Source: a bacterium
GTDB taxonomy: Bacteria; Actinomycetota; Acidimicrobiia; Acidimicrobiales; CATQHL01
Length of the DNA: 64,000 bases
Direction: 5' to 3'
NCBI GenBank assembly: GCA_026708055.1
Contig: JAPOVS010000043.1
Coordinates: forward strand, 1-64,000
Shown here: positions 9,124 to 15,981 of the stretch, piece after piece
How the letters are laid out: every line of letters begins with the position of its first letter
How positions within the stretch are numbered: position 1 is the stretch's first letter
Translations under genes and position numbers: made by a program
Notes under the pieces: model-generated
What the model saw: the letters and a program-made list of their open reading frames with translations, nothing else
Database searches by the model: none
Told to the model about the DNA's origin: nothing

Positions 9124-10349
9124 GCCTTCGTGCTCGGCGGATTATGTCGGCGAGGCTCTACGTGCAGCCGGGCGTGGCCGGGCATCAGCGTGAGAAGTCG
9201 GTGCCGGCGACGGCGAAGACGACGTATTCGTGTTCGGGGGATTATTCGCTGGTGACGATCCCGATGCGTGGTCAGGAGTGCCGCAAGTCGGTGCCGGCGA
9301 CGGCGAAGACGAAGCGTTCGTGTTCGGGGGATTATTCGCTGAAGACGTTCTTCGTGCAGCCGGGCGTGGTGGGGTATCGGTGTGAGAAGTCGGTGCTGGC
9401 GACGGCGAAGACGACGTATTCGTGTTCGGAGGATTATTCGCTGGTGACGATCCCAATGGGTGGCCAGTACTGCCGCAAGTCAACGGCGGCGACGGCGACG
9501 TATTCGTGCCCGACGGGTTACACGCGCAGCGGCGCGACCTGTCACAAGTACACCTACACCAGCCCGAGCGGGCGCAGTTGTCCGGCGGGCTACTCGCCGA
9601 TCTACACCGGACTGGTTGTGACGTGCCGCAAGAAACTCACCACCGCCGCCACGGTCACCTACTCGTGCAGTTCGGGGACCCTGTCCGGTTCGAACTGCAT
9701 CCTCACAGCCACGCCGACGTCGATGACGACGTATTCGTGCAGTTCGGGGACACTGTCGGGTTCGAACTGTGTGGTGACAGCGACACCGACGTCGACGACG
9801 ACGTATTCGTGCACCTCGGGAACCCTGTCGGTCTCAAGCTGCATCTTCACGGCGACGCCGACACCGGAGACGATGTATTCGTGCACCTCGGGGCGCCTGT
9901 CGGGCTCGAACTGCATCCTCACCAACACGCCCACCGTCACCTACGACTGCGACGACGCGCCCGACGGCTACAGGCTCTCAGACCAGAACTGCACCAGGGT
10001 CACCATCAAAATCGCCACCCGGCCCACGATCTACACCTGTCCCGCCACCTACACCCGCAACGAGCCAACCGACCCCACTAACCCGCCCACCTGTACAAAG
10101 ATCGACATCATCAACGCCACCGTCACCACGACACCGGCCAGTTGTCCAAAAGTCGAACCCCCATTCCGACTCTACGAAGACCGCGTCGCCGGCAGGACCA
10201 AACACACCTGCGAGCGCACCATCACCACCGCCGCCCTCATCACCAGAACTTATTCGTGTCCCACAGACTATAGGCTCGAAAAGACAATCAACGGTCAAGA
10301 AACCGAGTACATCTGCAGACTGAAACAGACCACCACACCCAACACCTAA
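9124..10349 (+). pseudogene. Decayed paralogue of the C-terminal Cys-rich region of the surface protein
   Basis: From about 9200 the frame ending at 10349 encodes the same modules as the C-terminus of the 389-7042 protein: YSCSGDYSLVTIP, YSCPTGYTRSGATCHKY, 24-residue YSCSSGTLSGSNC repeats, then YDCDDAP.GY. There is no signal peptide or credible ribosome binding site. At 9124-9200 the DNA is homologous to an internal repeat (compare about 9308-9395) but carries a 2-nt length difference that breaks the frame. In-frame ATGs at 9072 and 9144 lie in or before this broken part. The likely reading is a 5'-truncated remnant of a second large surface gene. Expression as a short protein cannot be excluded. 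Confidence 0.7.
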
Positions 10350-10385
10350 CACCGCGCCAAAGTTTGCGCGATCCTCGGAGAGCTT

Positions 10386-10430
10386 CATGCAGACTGGGCT
10401 GACACACAACCACCAACCCACTGGACCCAT
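10386..10430 (+). repeat. Spacer repeat, copy 2 (before the second RCC1-like gene)
   Basis: This matches 7026-7070 and sits at the same place relative to an upstream Cys-repeat tail and a downstream RCC1-like gene. It supports block duplication of tail, spacer and RCC1 gene. Confidence 0.7.
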
Positions 10431-11373
10431 GTCTGGGGGTTGCGCGTCTGGAATTGTCAGTCGGGTGGCGCGTCGGCTGTTCTGCGGTAGCGGCGGGCGG
10501 GCCGTGTGGGTGGCGACCTTTGTAACGGTGTTCGTGGCGGGGGCGTGTGGGGGTGGCGAACCGACGCAACCGGTCGGGCGTGTGGTGGATGTGCCGGGGG
10601 TCTTCGTGGAGGTCTCGGCGGGTTTTCGCCATTCCTGTGGGCTGCGCGATGACGCGACGATCGCCTGTTGGGGCGACAACAGTCAAGGCCAACTCGACGC
10701 CCCGCCGGGGCGCTACAGCGCCGTCTCGGTGGGCAACTATTTCAGTTGCGCGGTCCGCGAGGACGCGTCGATCGCCTGCTGGGGCAGCAACTTCAGGGGC
10801 GAGAGCGACCCGCCGGAGGGCCGGTACAGCGCCGTCGCCGGCGGGGTGGCCCATGCGTGCGCGCTGCGACCCGACGGATACGTCGACTGCTGGGGCGAAG
10901 ACAGCTTCGGAAGCATCGAGCCGCCTCCGTGGCGGTTTGCCGCGATCGATCTCGGCGCCGCCCACTCGTGCGGCGTGCGCGCCGACGGCATCATCAAGTG
11001 CTGGGGCGTTCAGGGCCGTACATCCGTGGAGACGCCGCCAGTTGGGCGTTTCGACACACTGGGTGCCGGCGGTTCGGCAGCGTGTGGTTTCCGCGCCGAC
11101 GGCACCGCCATGTGTACCGGCTACTTCGTGAACGTACTGAGACCGGGACGGTTCACCGACGTGTCCATCGGCTGGGACCACGCTTGTGGGGTGCGCTTGG
11201 ACGGTTCGCTGCGGTGTTGGGGGGACAACTCGTATGGCCAAGGCGACCCCCCTGGTGGCCGGTTCGAGGCCGTGGCAGCTGGCGGAGAGCACTCGTGTGG
11301 CCTGCGCGGCGACGGCACCGTCACCTGCTGGGGCGCCGTCGGGTCCGCGCAACGGCACGGCCTCGCACGCTGA
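10387..11373 (+). CDS. Exported RCC1-like repeat protein (small copy), possible lipoprotein
   Basis: This 328-residue protein has about eight RCC1-like repeats (cores such as RHSCGLRDDATIACWG). The N-terminal hydrophobic stretch VWVATFVTVFVAGAC ends in a lipobox-like VAGAC followed by a Gly-rich linker, so lipid anchoring is possible. ATG 10387 has GGAGAG just upstream, but gives an unusually long polar leader. ATG 10429 and GTG 10465 are alternatives that would give a more normal signal peptide. It is the second RCC1-like gene of the duplicated block and shares spacer sequence with the first. Function beyond a predicted surface propeller is unknown. Confidence 0.75.
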   Translation: MQTGLTHNHQPTGPMSGGCASGIVSRVARRLFCGSGGRAVWVATFVTVFVAGACGGGEPTQPVGRVVDVPGVFVEVSAGFRHSCGLRDDATIACWGDNSQGQLDAPPGRYSAVSVGNYFSCAVREDASIACWGSNFRGESDPPEGRYSAVAGGVAHACALRPDGYVDCWGEDSFGSIEPPPWRFAAIDLGAAHSCGVRADGIIKCWGVQGRTSVETPPVGRFDTLGAGGSAACGFRADGTAMCTGYFVNVLRPGRFTDVSIGWDHACGVRLDGSLRCWGDNSYGQGDPPGGRFEAVAAGGEHSCGLRGDGTVTCWGAVGSAQRHGLAR

Positions 11374-11693
11374 CACGAGTCTGAGATGGCCTGCCCCGCA
11401 TGCTTCGCGGTCTGGTTTGTGCCGGGTCTCGCGCTGTCTGCTTGCTCTGGAGATCGTCCAGATCAGTGATCGAGGAAAGCGCGTTGTTGGGTCGGAGCAC
11501 GCGGCGGTTCAGGGCGATGTTCAAGGCCGCCGCGGTCGCGTTGCTCGTCGGCAGGCACCCGCCATGCCGCGAAGCGAACAGGTCAGGCCAGCCGGGGACC
11601 CTTGAGCCATCAGTGGCGGCAGAACTACGATATATTCTTATAGGAAATGGGTAGTACGTTCGGGGGTTGCTGCGGGTCGGCTTGCGGATCGAG
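11374..11693. other. Gap with no convincing gene; AT-rich promoter near its end
   Basis: No reading frame here has a recognisable product. Near 11628-11652 a short AT-rich stretch (ATATATTCTTATAGG-like) resembles a -10 region and probably drives the prepilin-like gene that follows. Confidence 0.4.
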
Positions 11694-12464
11694 ATGAGGG
11701 CGCGGCGTGGGGGTCGCGCCGGCGAGGCGGGGTTGGTGGCGTTGGAGTGGCTGCTGGTTGTGGCGGCTCTGGGGGGCCTCGCGGCGTTGGCGGTGGTTCT
11801 GGTGCAGCGTGTCGCCGACGACACCGCCGAGCAGGTCAGCGCCTCGCCGGCGCGGCGGACCGCGGCTGCGGTGGCGGCTCTGGAGGTCGAGCGCCAGGCC
11901 CGTGCGGCGACTGCGGCGAGTCCGCGCACAGCGACGTGGGCGGACTGGGAGAGCTACTTCTCCGCGCGGTGCGCGCGGCTGGCGATCCTCTACGCCGACG
12001 TCGCCGTGGAGGTGGACGCGGCGTTCGCGTGGCCGACGGCGGCCGTGGGGGCCGATCCGATCAGCGAGGCGGGCCTCGTCTCGGCAACCGAGGCGCCCCC
12101 CACGGGGTCCGTGCCGCAGGTGCGGTGCAACGTCGATGAACCCGACGGAGCGGTCGTAGTCGAAGCGCCGCCCCCTCTGCCGAGCATCGAGGACTTCCGC
12201 CTCGCCGCGCGGGCGATCGCCGACGCGGCGGCGAGGTTGCGACCAGGCGACACGTGGGCGACTTGGAAGGCGCACTTCGAGCCGCTGTGCAGCGACCTCG
12301 CCGCCGAATACGCGCACCTCGGCATCAACGTCCTGTCGCACTTCAACAAGCCGGCCGATCAGCCCGACCCCGGCGCCGCGGTCACACAGGACCTCCTCGA
12401 CGCCGCCACGACCGCGGCGCCCGGGAACGGCCGACCCCAAATCAAGTGTGAAGCCGACCGATGA
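11694..12464 (+). CDS. Flp-like prepilin / pseudopilin-type secreted protein
   Basis: This 256-residue protein begins with a short basic leader, then GLVALEWLLVVAALGGLAAL. The segment G-LVAL-E-W fits the Flp/Tad prepilin pattern (Gly, four residues, Glu, aromatic) followed by a hydrophobic helix. Family knowledge predicts cleavage after that Gly by a prepilin peptidase, and one is encoded at the left edge of the window. The rest is polar, with two similar segments (TWADWESYFSARC and TWATWKAHFEPLC) that suggest an internal duplication. It is longer than classical Flp pilins, so it may be a minor pilin or TadE-like protein. ATG 11694 gives the expected leader length; TTG 11667 is possible. Confidence 0.55.
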   Translation: MRARRGGRAGEAGLVALEWLLVVAALGGLAALAVVLVQRVADDTAEQVSASPARRTAAAVAALEVERQARAATAASPRTATWADWESYFSARCARLAILYADVAVEVDAAFAWPTAAVGADPISEAGLVSATEAPPTGSVPQVRCNVDEPDGAVVVEAPPPLPSIEDFRLAARAIADAAARLRPGDTWATWKAHFEPLCSDLAAEYAHLGINVLSHFNKPADQPDPGAAVTQDLLDAATTAAPGNGRPQIKCEADR

Positions 12465-12506
12465 ACCGCCGGCCACATCCGGAGAAGCCCGTGGGGCGCC
12501 GAGCGA

Positions 12507-12660
12507 TCAGGTGTAGTCGGCGTACTTCTCGAGGTGGCGGACTGGGCGGCTGAGGGCGTCCTTGCGGAACGGGTCGCCCAGCTCCTTGGTGCACATGACT
12601 TCCAGCACGGTGGTGCGGCCGGCGTTCATCTGGGCGTCGATCGCTGCGGTCAGCGCCAGT
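12507..12660 (-). pseudogene. Duplicated 3' fragment of xsc (about 50 codons)
   Basis: This encodes the C-terminal tail of sulfoacetaldehyde acetyltransferase, ending in SRPVRHLEKYADYT with a stop codon. It aligns with 14189-14340 at about nine bases in ten by eye. Homology stops abruptly at about 12657. It has no 5' part and no start, so it is a remnant. The two copies bracket the HTH/nucleotidyltransferase pair at 12715-14156. Confidence 0.85.
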
Positions 12661-12668
12661 TGCCCCTG

Positions 12669-12680
12669 ATCACGCGTGAT
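12669..12680. promoter_or_regulatory. Perfect 12-bp palindrome, possible operator
   Basis: ATCACGCGTGAT lies 35 bp upstream of the predicted start of the HTH gene, inside the short promoter region. This suits autoregulation by the HTH protein, but there is no direct evidence. Confidence 0.35.
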
Positions 12681-12714
12681 ACTGAACTCTTCCGTTATCA
12701 GTAGACTTCTGATT

Positions 12715-13380
12715 GTGGGCTTGAGGAGCGTGGAACAGGCGGCCGAGGAACTCGAGGTGACCTCTCGGCGCGTCCGGCAGATGCTTGCGGACGGGACACT
12801 CGAGGGACAGCGGGTCGGTGCTGTCTGGGTGATCGATGAGCGGGCGCTGCGGCTCGCTGCTCAGCGGCGACGCGCTGCGCACAGACCGTGGAGCCCCTCG
12901 TCTTCGTGGGCGGTTCTAGCTCTGGCGGATGGCGTCGAGCCCGCATGCACGCCCGCGCAGCGCTCGCGCGCGCGCCGGCGTCTGGCCGCTGGATTGGAGA
13001 ACCTCGTCGGGCCTCTCGCCTCCCGGGCGCACAGTCGATGGTTCTACGCGCACCCGTCGGCGGTCTCGCGCTTGGCGGCGCGTTCGGGCGTTGTCCGGAC
13101 GGCGGCGAGCGCATCGCCTGAATTCCACCTCGGCCTCGTCGGCTCCTGGCCACTGGAGGCCTACCTCCGACAGAGTGACCTCGAAGTGATCCTCGATGAG
13201 GAAGCGATGGAAGAGCGAACAGAACGGTTCAACCTGCTCCTGCGCGTCGTTGAGGATCGGATCTGGCCCTTCGGCCAAGGTGCTGAGGTAGCGCCTCGCC
13301 CGGCCGTGGCGGTCGACTTGTTGGAGTCCGACGACGAGCGCGCGCGCCGCGCCGGCGCCGAACTGTTGGTACGCCCGTGA
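12715..13380 (+). CDS. Excisionase-like helix-turn-helix protein, probable antitoxin partner
   Basis: This protein has about 221 residues. Its N-terminus (SVEQAAEELEVTSRRVRQML, about residues 4-23, then DGTLEGQRVGAVWVID) is a MerR/excisionase-type winged HTH. The rest is Arg/Ala-rich and not recognised. GTG 12715 is chosen because it directly follows a -10-like AT stretch and leaves a minimal leader; GTG 12676 is in frame but would overlap the palindrome. Its stop overlaps the start of the next gene (GTGA at 13377). In AbiE-like and related modules a DNA-binding protein precedes a nucleotidyltransferase, so an antitoxin/repressor role is inferred. The module sits between the two xsc 3' copies. 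Confidence 0.6.
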   Translation: MGLRSVEQAAEELEVTSRRVRQMLADGTLEGQRVGAVWVIDERALRLAAQRRRAAHRPWSPSSSWAVLALADGVEPACTPAQRSRARRRLAAGLENLVGPLASRAHSRWFYAHPSAVSRLAARSGVVRTAASASPEFHLGLVGSWPLEAYLRQSDLEVILDEEAMEERTERFNLLLRVVEDRIWPFGQGAEVAPRPAVAVDLLESDDERARRAGAELLVRP

Positions 13381-14156
13381 GCGCCCTGCGGCTTGATCGC
13401 CCACCGTTGCAGCTTCCCGATCTCCCCGGTTACGGCGACGAAATCTGGGGGACTCTCCTCGAACTCGCCGACGCGAAGTCTCGAGACTGGACCCTGATCG
13501 GCGGGCAGATGGTCCTCCTGCACGCACTCGAACATGACGCCGAACCGACTCGCCTGTCCACAGACCTTGACATTCTCGTGAACGCCCGCGTTGTCGCCGG
13601 TGCCGTCAGAGACTTCGTGAGAACGCTGGAGTCGCTCGGCTTCAGCCTCGCTGGGTCGTCACCCGACGTCATTGCTCACCGCTACGAGCGGGGCAGGGCG
13701 AGCGTCGATGTGCTGGCTCCTGAAGGACTCGGTCGGCGGGCCGATCTGACGACCACACCACCAGGGCGGACGATCCAAGTCCCCGCAGGTACCCAGGCGC
13801 TGGCCCGCACCGAGCTCCTACCGGTGGAGTACGCCGGCACCAGCGGGTTCGTTCCCCGTCCCTCGTTGCTCGGCGCGATCATCTGCAAGGCTGCCGCTGT
13901 CGCGGTGGACGATGCACCGAACGCGCAGCGGCTTGATCTCGCTGTGCTGTTGAGCCTCGTCACCGATCCAGCGGCGATGGCCCGGCAACTGACGCGCAAG
14001 GATCGCTCGCGCCTCCAGGGGGTGGTCGGAATGACCGATCCTGCCCACGAGGTCTGGTCGCACCTCGAGCCGTCGGTGGCGGACCGGGCGAGACTGGCAA
14101 TGGTCTCCCTGGTCGGTGAACCGTCGCTCGATCAGGATTCGGCAGTCGAGGGATAG
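13377..14156 (+). CDS. Nucleotidyltransferase-fold protein (AbiEii-like toxin candidate)
   Basis: This protein has 259 residues. Residues about 41-66 contain LIGGQMVLLHALEH followed by RLSTDLDILV. This matches the polymerase-beta-like nucleotidyltransferase signature (GG, then S/T-D-x-D) of AbiEii/AbiGii toxins and related proteins. It is co-translated with the upstream HTH protein. Members of this fold in two-gene modules can modify tRNA or proteins and arrest growth; the target here is unknown. It ends 34 bp from the convergent end of xsc. A metabolic nucleotidyltransferase is less likely given the HTH partner and the insertion-like context. Confidence 0.65.
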   Translation: MSALRLDRPPLQLPDLPGYGDEIWGTLLELADAKSRDWTLIGGQMVLLHALEHDAEPTRLSTDLDILVNARVVAGAVRDFVRTLESLGFSLAGSSPDVIAHRYERGRASVDVLAPEGLGRRADLTTTPPGRTIQVPAGTQALARTELLPVEYAGTSGFVPRPSLLGAIICKAAAVAVDDAPNAQRLDLAVLLSLVTDPAAMARQLTRKDRSRLQGVVGMTDPAHEVWSHLEPSVADRARLAMVSLVGEPSLDQDSAVEG

Positions 14157-14190
14157 CACTCGCCGTCCGGCGCGCCCAATCGGAGACCCA

Positions 14191-15957
14191 TCAGGTGAAG
14201 TCGGCGTACTTCTCCAGGTGGCGGACCGGGCGGCTGAGGGCGTCCTTGCGGAACGGGTCGCCGAGTTCCTTGGTGCACATGATCTCCAGGACAGTGGTGC
14301 GGCCGGCGTTCATCTGGGCGTCGATGGCGGCGGTCAGCGCCGGGCCGACGTCCTCGAGGTGGCGGACCCGCATGCCGTCGGCGCCCATGGCGCGGGCCAC
14401 CTCGGACCAGTCCTCGCCGCCGCCGAGCTCGCCGGCCACGAACCGGCGGCCGTAGAAGTCCACCTGGTTCTTCTTCTCCGCGCCCCACTGGCGGTTGTGG
14501 AACACCACCGCGGTGACCGGGATGTTGTGGCGCACTGCGGTCATGGTCTCCACCATGCTCATGGCCCACGCCCCGTCACCGGCGTAGGCCACCGCCGGGC
14601 GATCCGGCGCGGCCTTCTTGGCCCCGATGATGGTGGGCAGCGCATACCCGCAGTTGCCCCAGCTCATGGCGGCGAAGAACGACCGAGGCTCCTCGAAGCG
14701 CAGGTAGCTGTTGGAAACCGAGTTGATGTTGCCGATGTCGGTTGACACCATCACCCGCGCCGGCATGGCCCGCTCGAGTTCACGCAGAACCTGGCGGGGA
14801 TGCATCCAGTCGTCGTGCTCGGCGGCGGCCTGCTTGATCATGTCCACACTGAAGTCGTCGGTCTCCTCGGTCCAATCGTCCAGTTCGGCCTCCCAGTCGG
14901 CCTTGTCGGCGGCGATGCCGGCGGCCCGCTGCGCCTTCGTGGCATCGCAGGCCAGTTCCCGCCCCGCCAACCGCCCCAGAAGCGCCGTCGCCGCCGCGCC
15001 GGCGTCGCCGCAGATGCCCACGTCGATGCGCTTGACCAGGCCGAGCATCTTGGAGTCGGCGTCCACCTGGATGACCTTGGCCTCAGTGGGCCAATAGTCC
15101 AGGCCGTGCTGGGGCAGGGTGCCGAACGGGCCGAGCCGGGTGCCCAGCGCCAGCACCACGTCGGCCCGTGAGATCAGGCGCATCGCCGCCTTGGAGCCCT
15201 GGTAGCCCAGCGGCCCGCACCACAGCGGATGGGACGCGGGGAAGGAATCGTTGTGCAGGTAGCTGTTCACGACCGGGCAGCCGAGCCGCTCGGCCAGCGC
15301 AACCGTCTCGGTCATGGCGTCGCCCATCACCACCCCGCCGCCGGCGATCATCACCGGCAAGGTTGCCCCGGCCAGGAGGTCGGCGGCCGCGTCCAGGCTG
15401 CGGTCGCCTCCCGGGCCGCGGTCGAGGCGCTGCGGCGCCGGGATGGCCACGTCGATGTCGCCGTAGAAGCGGTCGCGGGGAATGTTGAGCTGCGTGGGCC
15501 CCATCTCCGACAGCGCCCGGTCGAAGCAGCGGGCCGTCAGCTCGGCCATGCGGCGCTCGTTGTTGACGTGGCCCTGGTACTTGGTGAACTCCTGGAACAT
15601 CGGCAGCTGGTTGGCCTCCTGGAACCCGCCGAGACCGATGCCCATCGTCCCCGCCTCGGGCGTGACGATCACGACGGGGCTGTGGGCCCAGAACGCCGCG
15701 GCGACGGCGGTCACGCAGTTGGAGATGCCCGGGCCGTTCTGGCCGATCACGACGCCGTGGCGGCCGCTCACGCGGCTGAAGCCGTCTGCCATGTGGGCCG
15801 CGCCCTGCTCGTGCACCACCGGCACCAGCTCGATGCCGGCCGGCTCGAAGATGTCCATGGCGTCCATGAAGGCGCTGCCCATGATGCCGAAGATGGTGTC
15901 GACGCCGTGGGCGACCATCGTCTCCACGAACGCCTCGCTGGGGGTCATGCGGGTCAT
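14191..15957 (-). CDS. xsc: Sulfoacetaldehyde acetyltransferase
   Basis: This TPP enzyme of 588 residues converts sulfoacetaldehyde plus phosphate to acetyl phosphate and sulfite, the desulfonation step of taurine breakdown. The length is normal for Xsc. The N-terminal TPP-enzyme domain carries the expected catalytic-Glu context (VVHEQGAAHMADGFSR), and the C-terminal domain has the TPP/Mg motif GDGAW followed about 25 residues later by VVFHNRQWGAEK. The pattern fits Xsc rather than acetolactate synthase (for example MGSAFMDAMDIF near the N-terminus and KDALSRPVRHLEKY at the end). The start ATG 15957 has GGAGGATGAGGAC directly upstream. It is last in an operon 24 bases after the molybdoprotein gene; pta is in the same cluster. 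Confidence 0.92.
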   Translation of the reverse strand: MTRMTPSEAFVETMVAHGVDTIFGIMGSAFMDAMDIFEPAGIELVPVVHEQGAAHMADGFSRVSGRHGVVIGQNGPGISNCVTAVAAAFWAHSPVVIVTPEAGTMGIGLGGFQEANQLPMFQEFTKYQGHVNNERRMAELTARCFDRALSEMGPTQLNIPRDRFYGDIDVAIPAPQRLDRGPGGDRSLDAAADLLAGATLPVMIAGGGVVMGDAMTETVALAERLGCPVVNSYLHNDSFPASHPLWCGPLGYQGSKAAMRLISRADVVLALGTRLGPFGTLPQHGLDYWPTEAKVIQVDADSKMLGLVKRIDVGICGDAGAAATALLGRLAGRELACDATKAQRAAGIAADKADWEAELDDWTEETDDFSVDMIKQAAAEHDDWMHPRQVLRELERAMPARVMVSTDIGNINSVSNSYLRFEEPRSFFAAMSWGNCGYALPTIIGAKKAAPDRPAVAYAGDGAWAMSMVETMTAVRHNIPVTAVVFHNRQWGAEKKNQVDFYGRRFVAGELGGGEDWSEVARAMGADGMRVRHLEDVGPALTAAIDAQMNAGRTTVLEIMCTKELGDPFRKDALSRPVRHLEKYADFT

Positions 15958-15981
15958 GTCCTCATCCTCCGTTGCACAGAA

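Noticed and set aside
11321-11929. Minus-strand frame across the 11.4-11.7 kb gap
   Set aside because: It overlaps the prepilin-like gene and has no recognisable domain.
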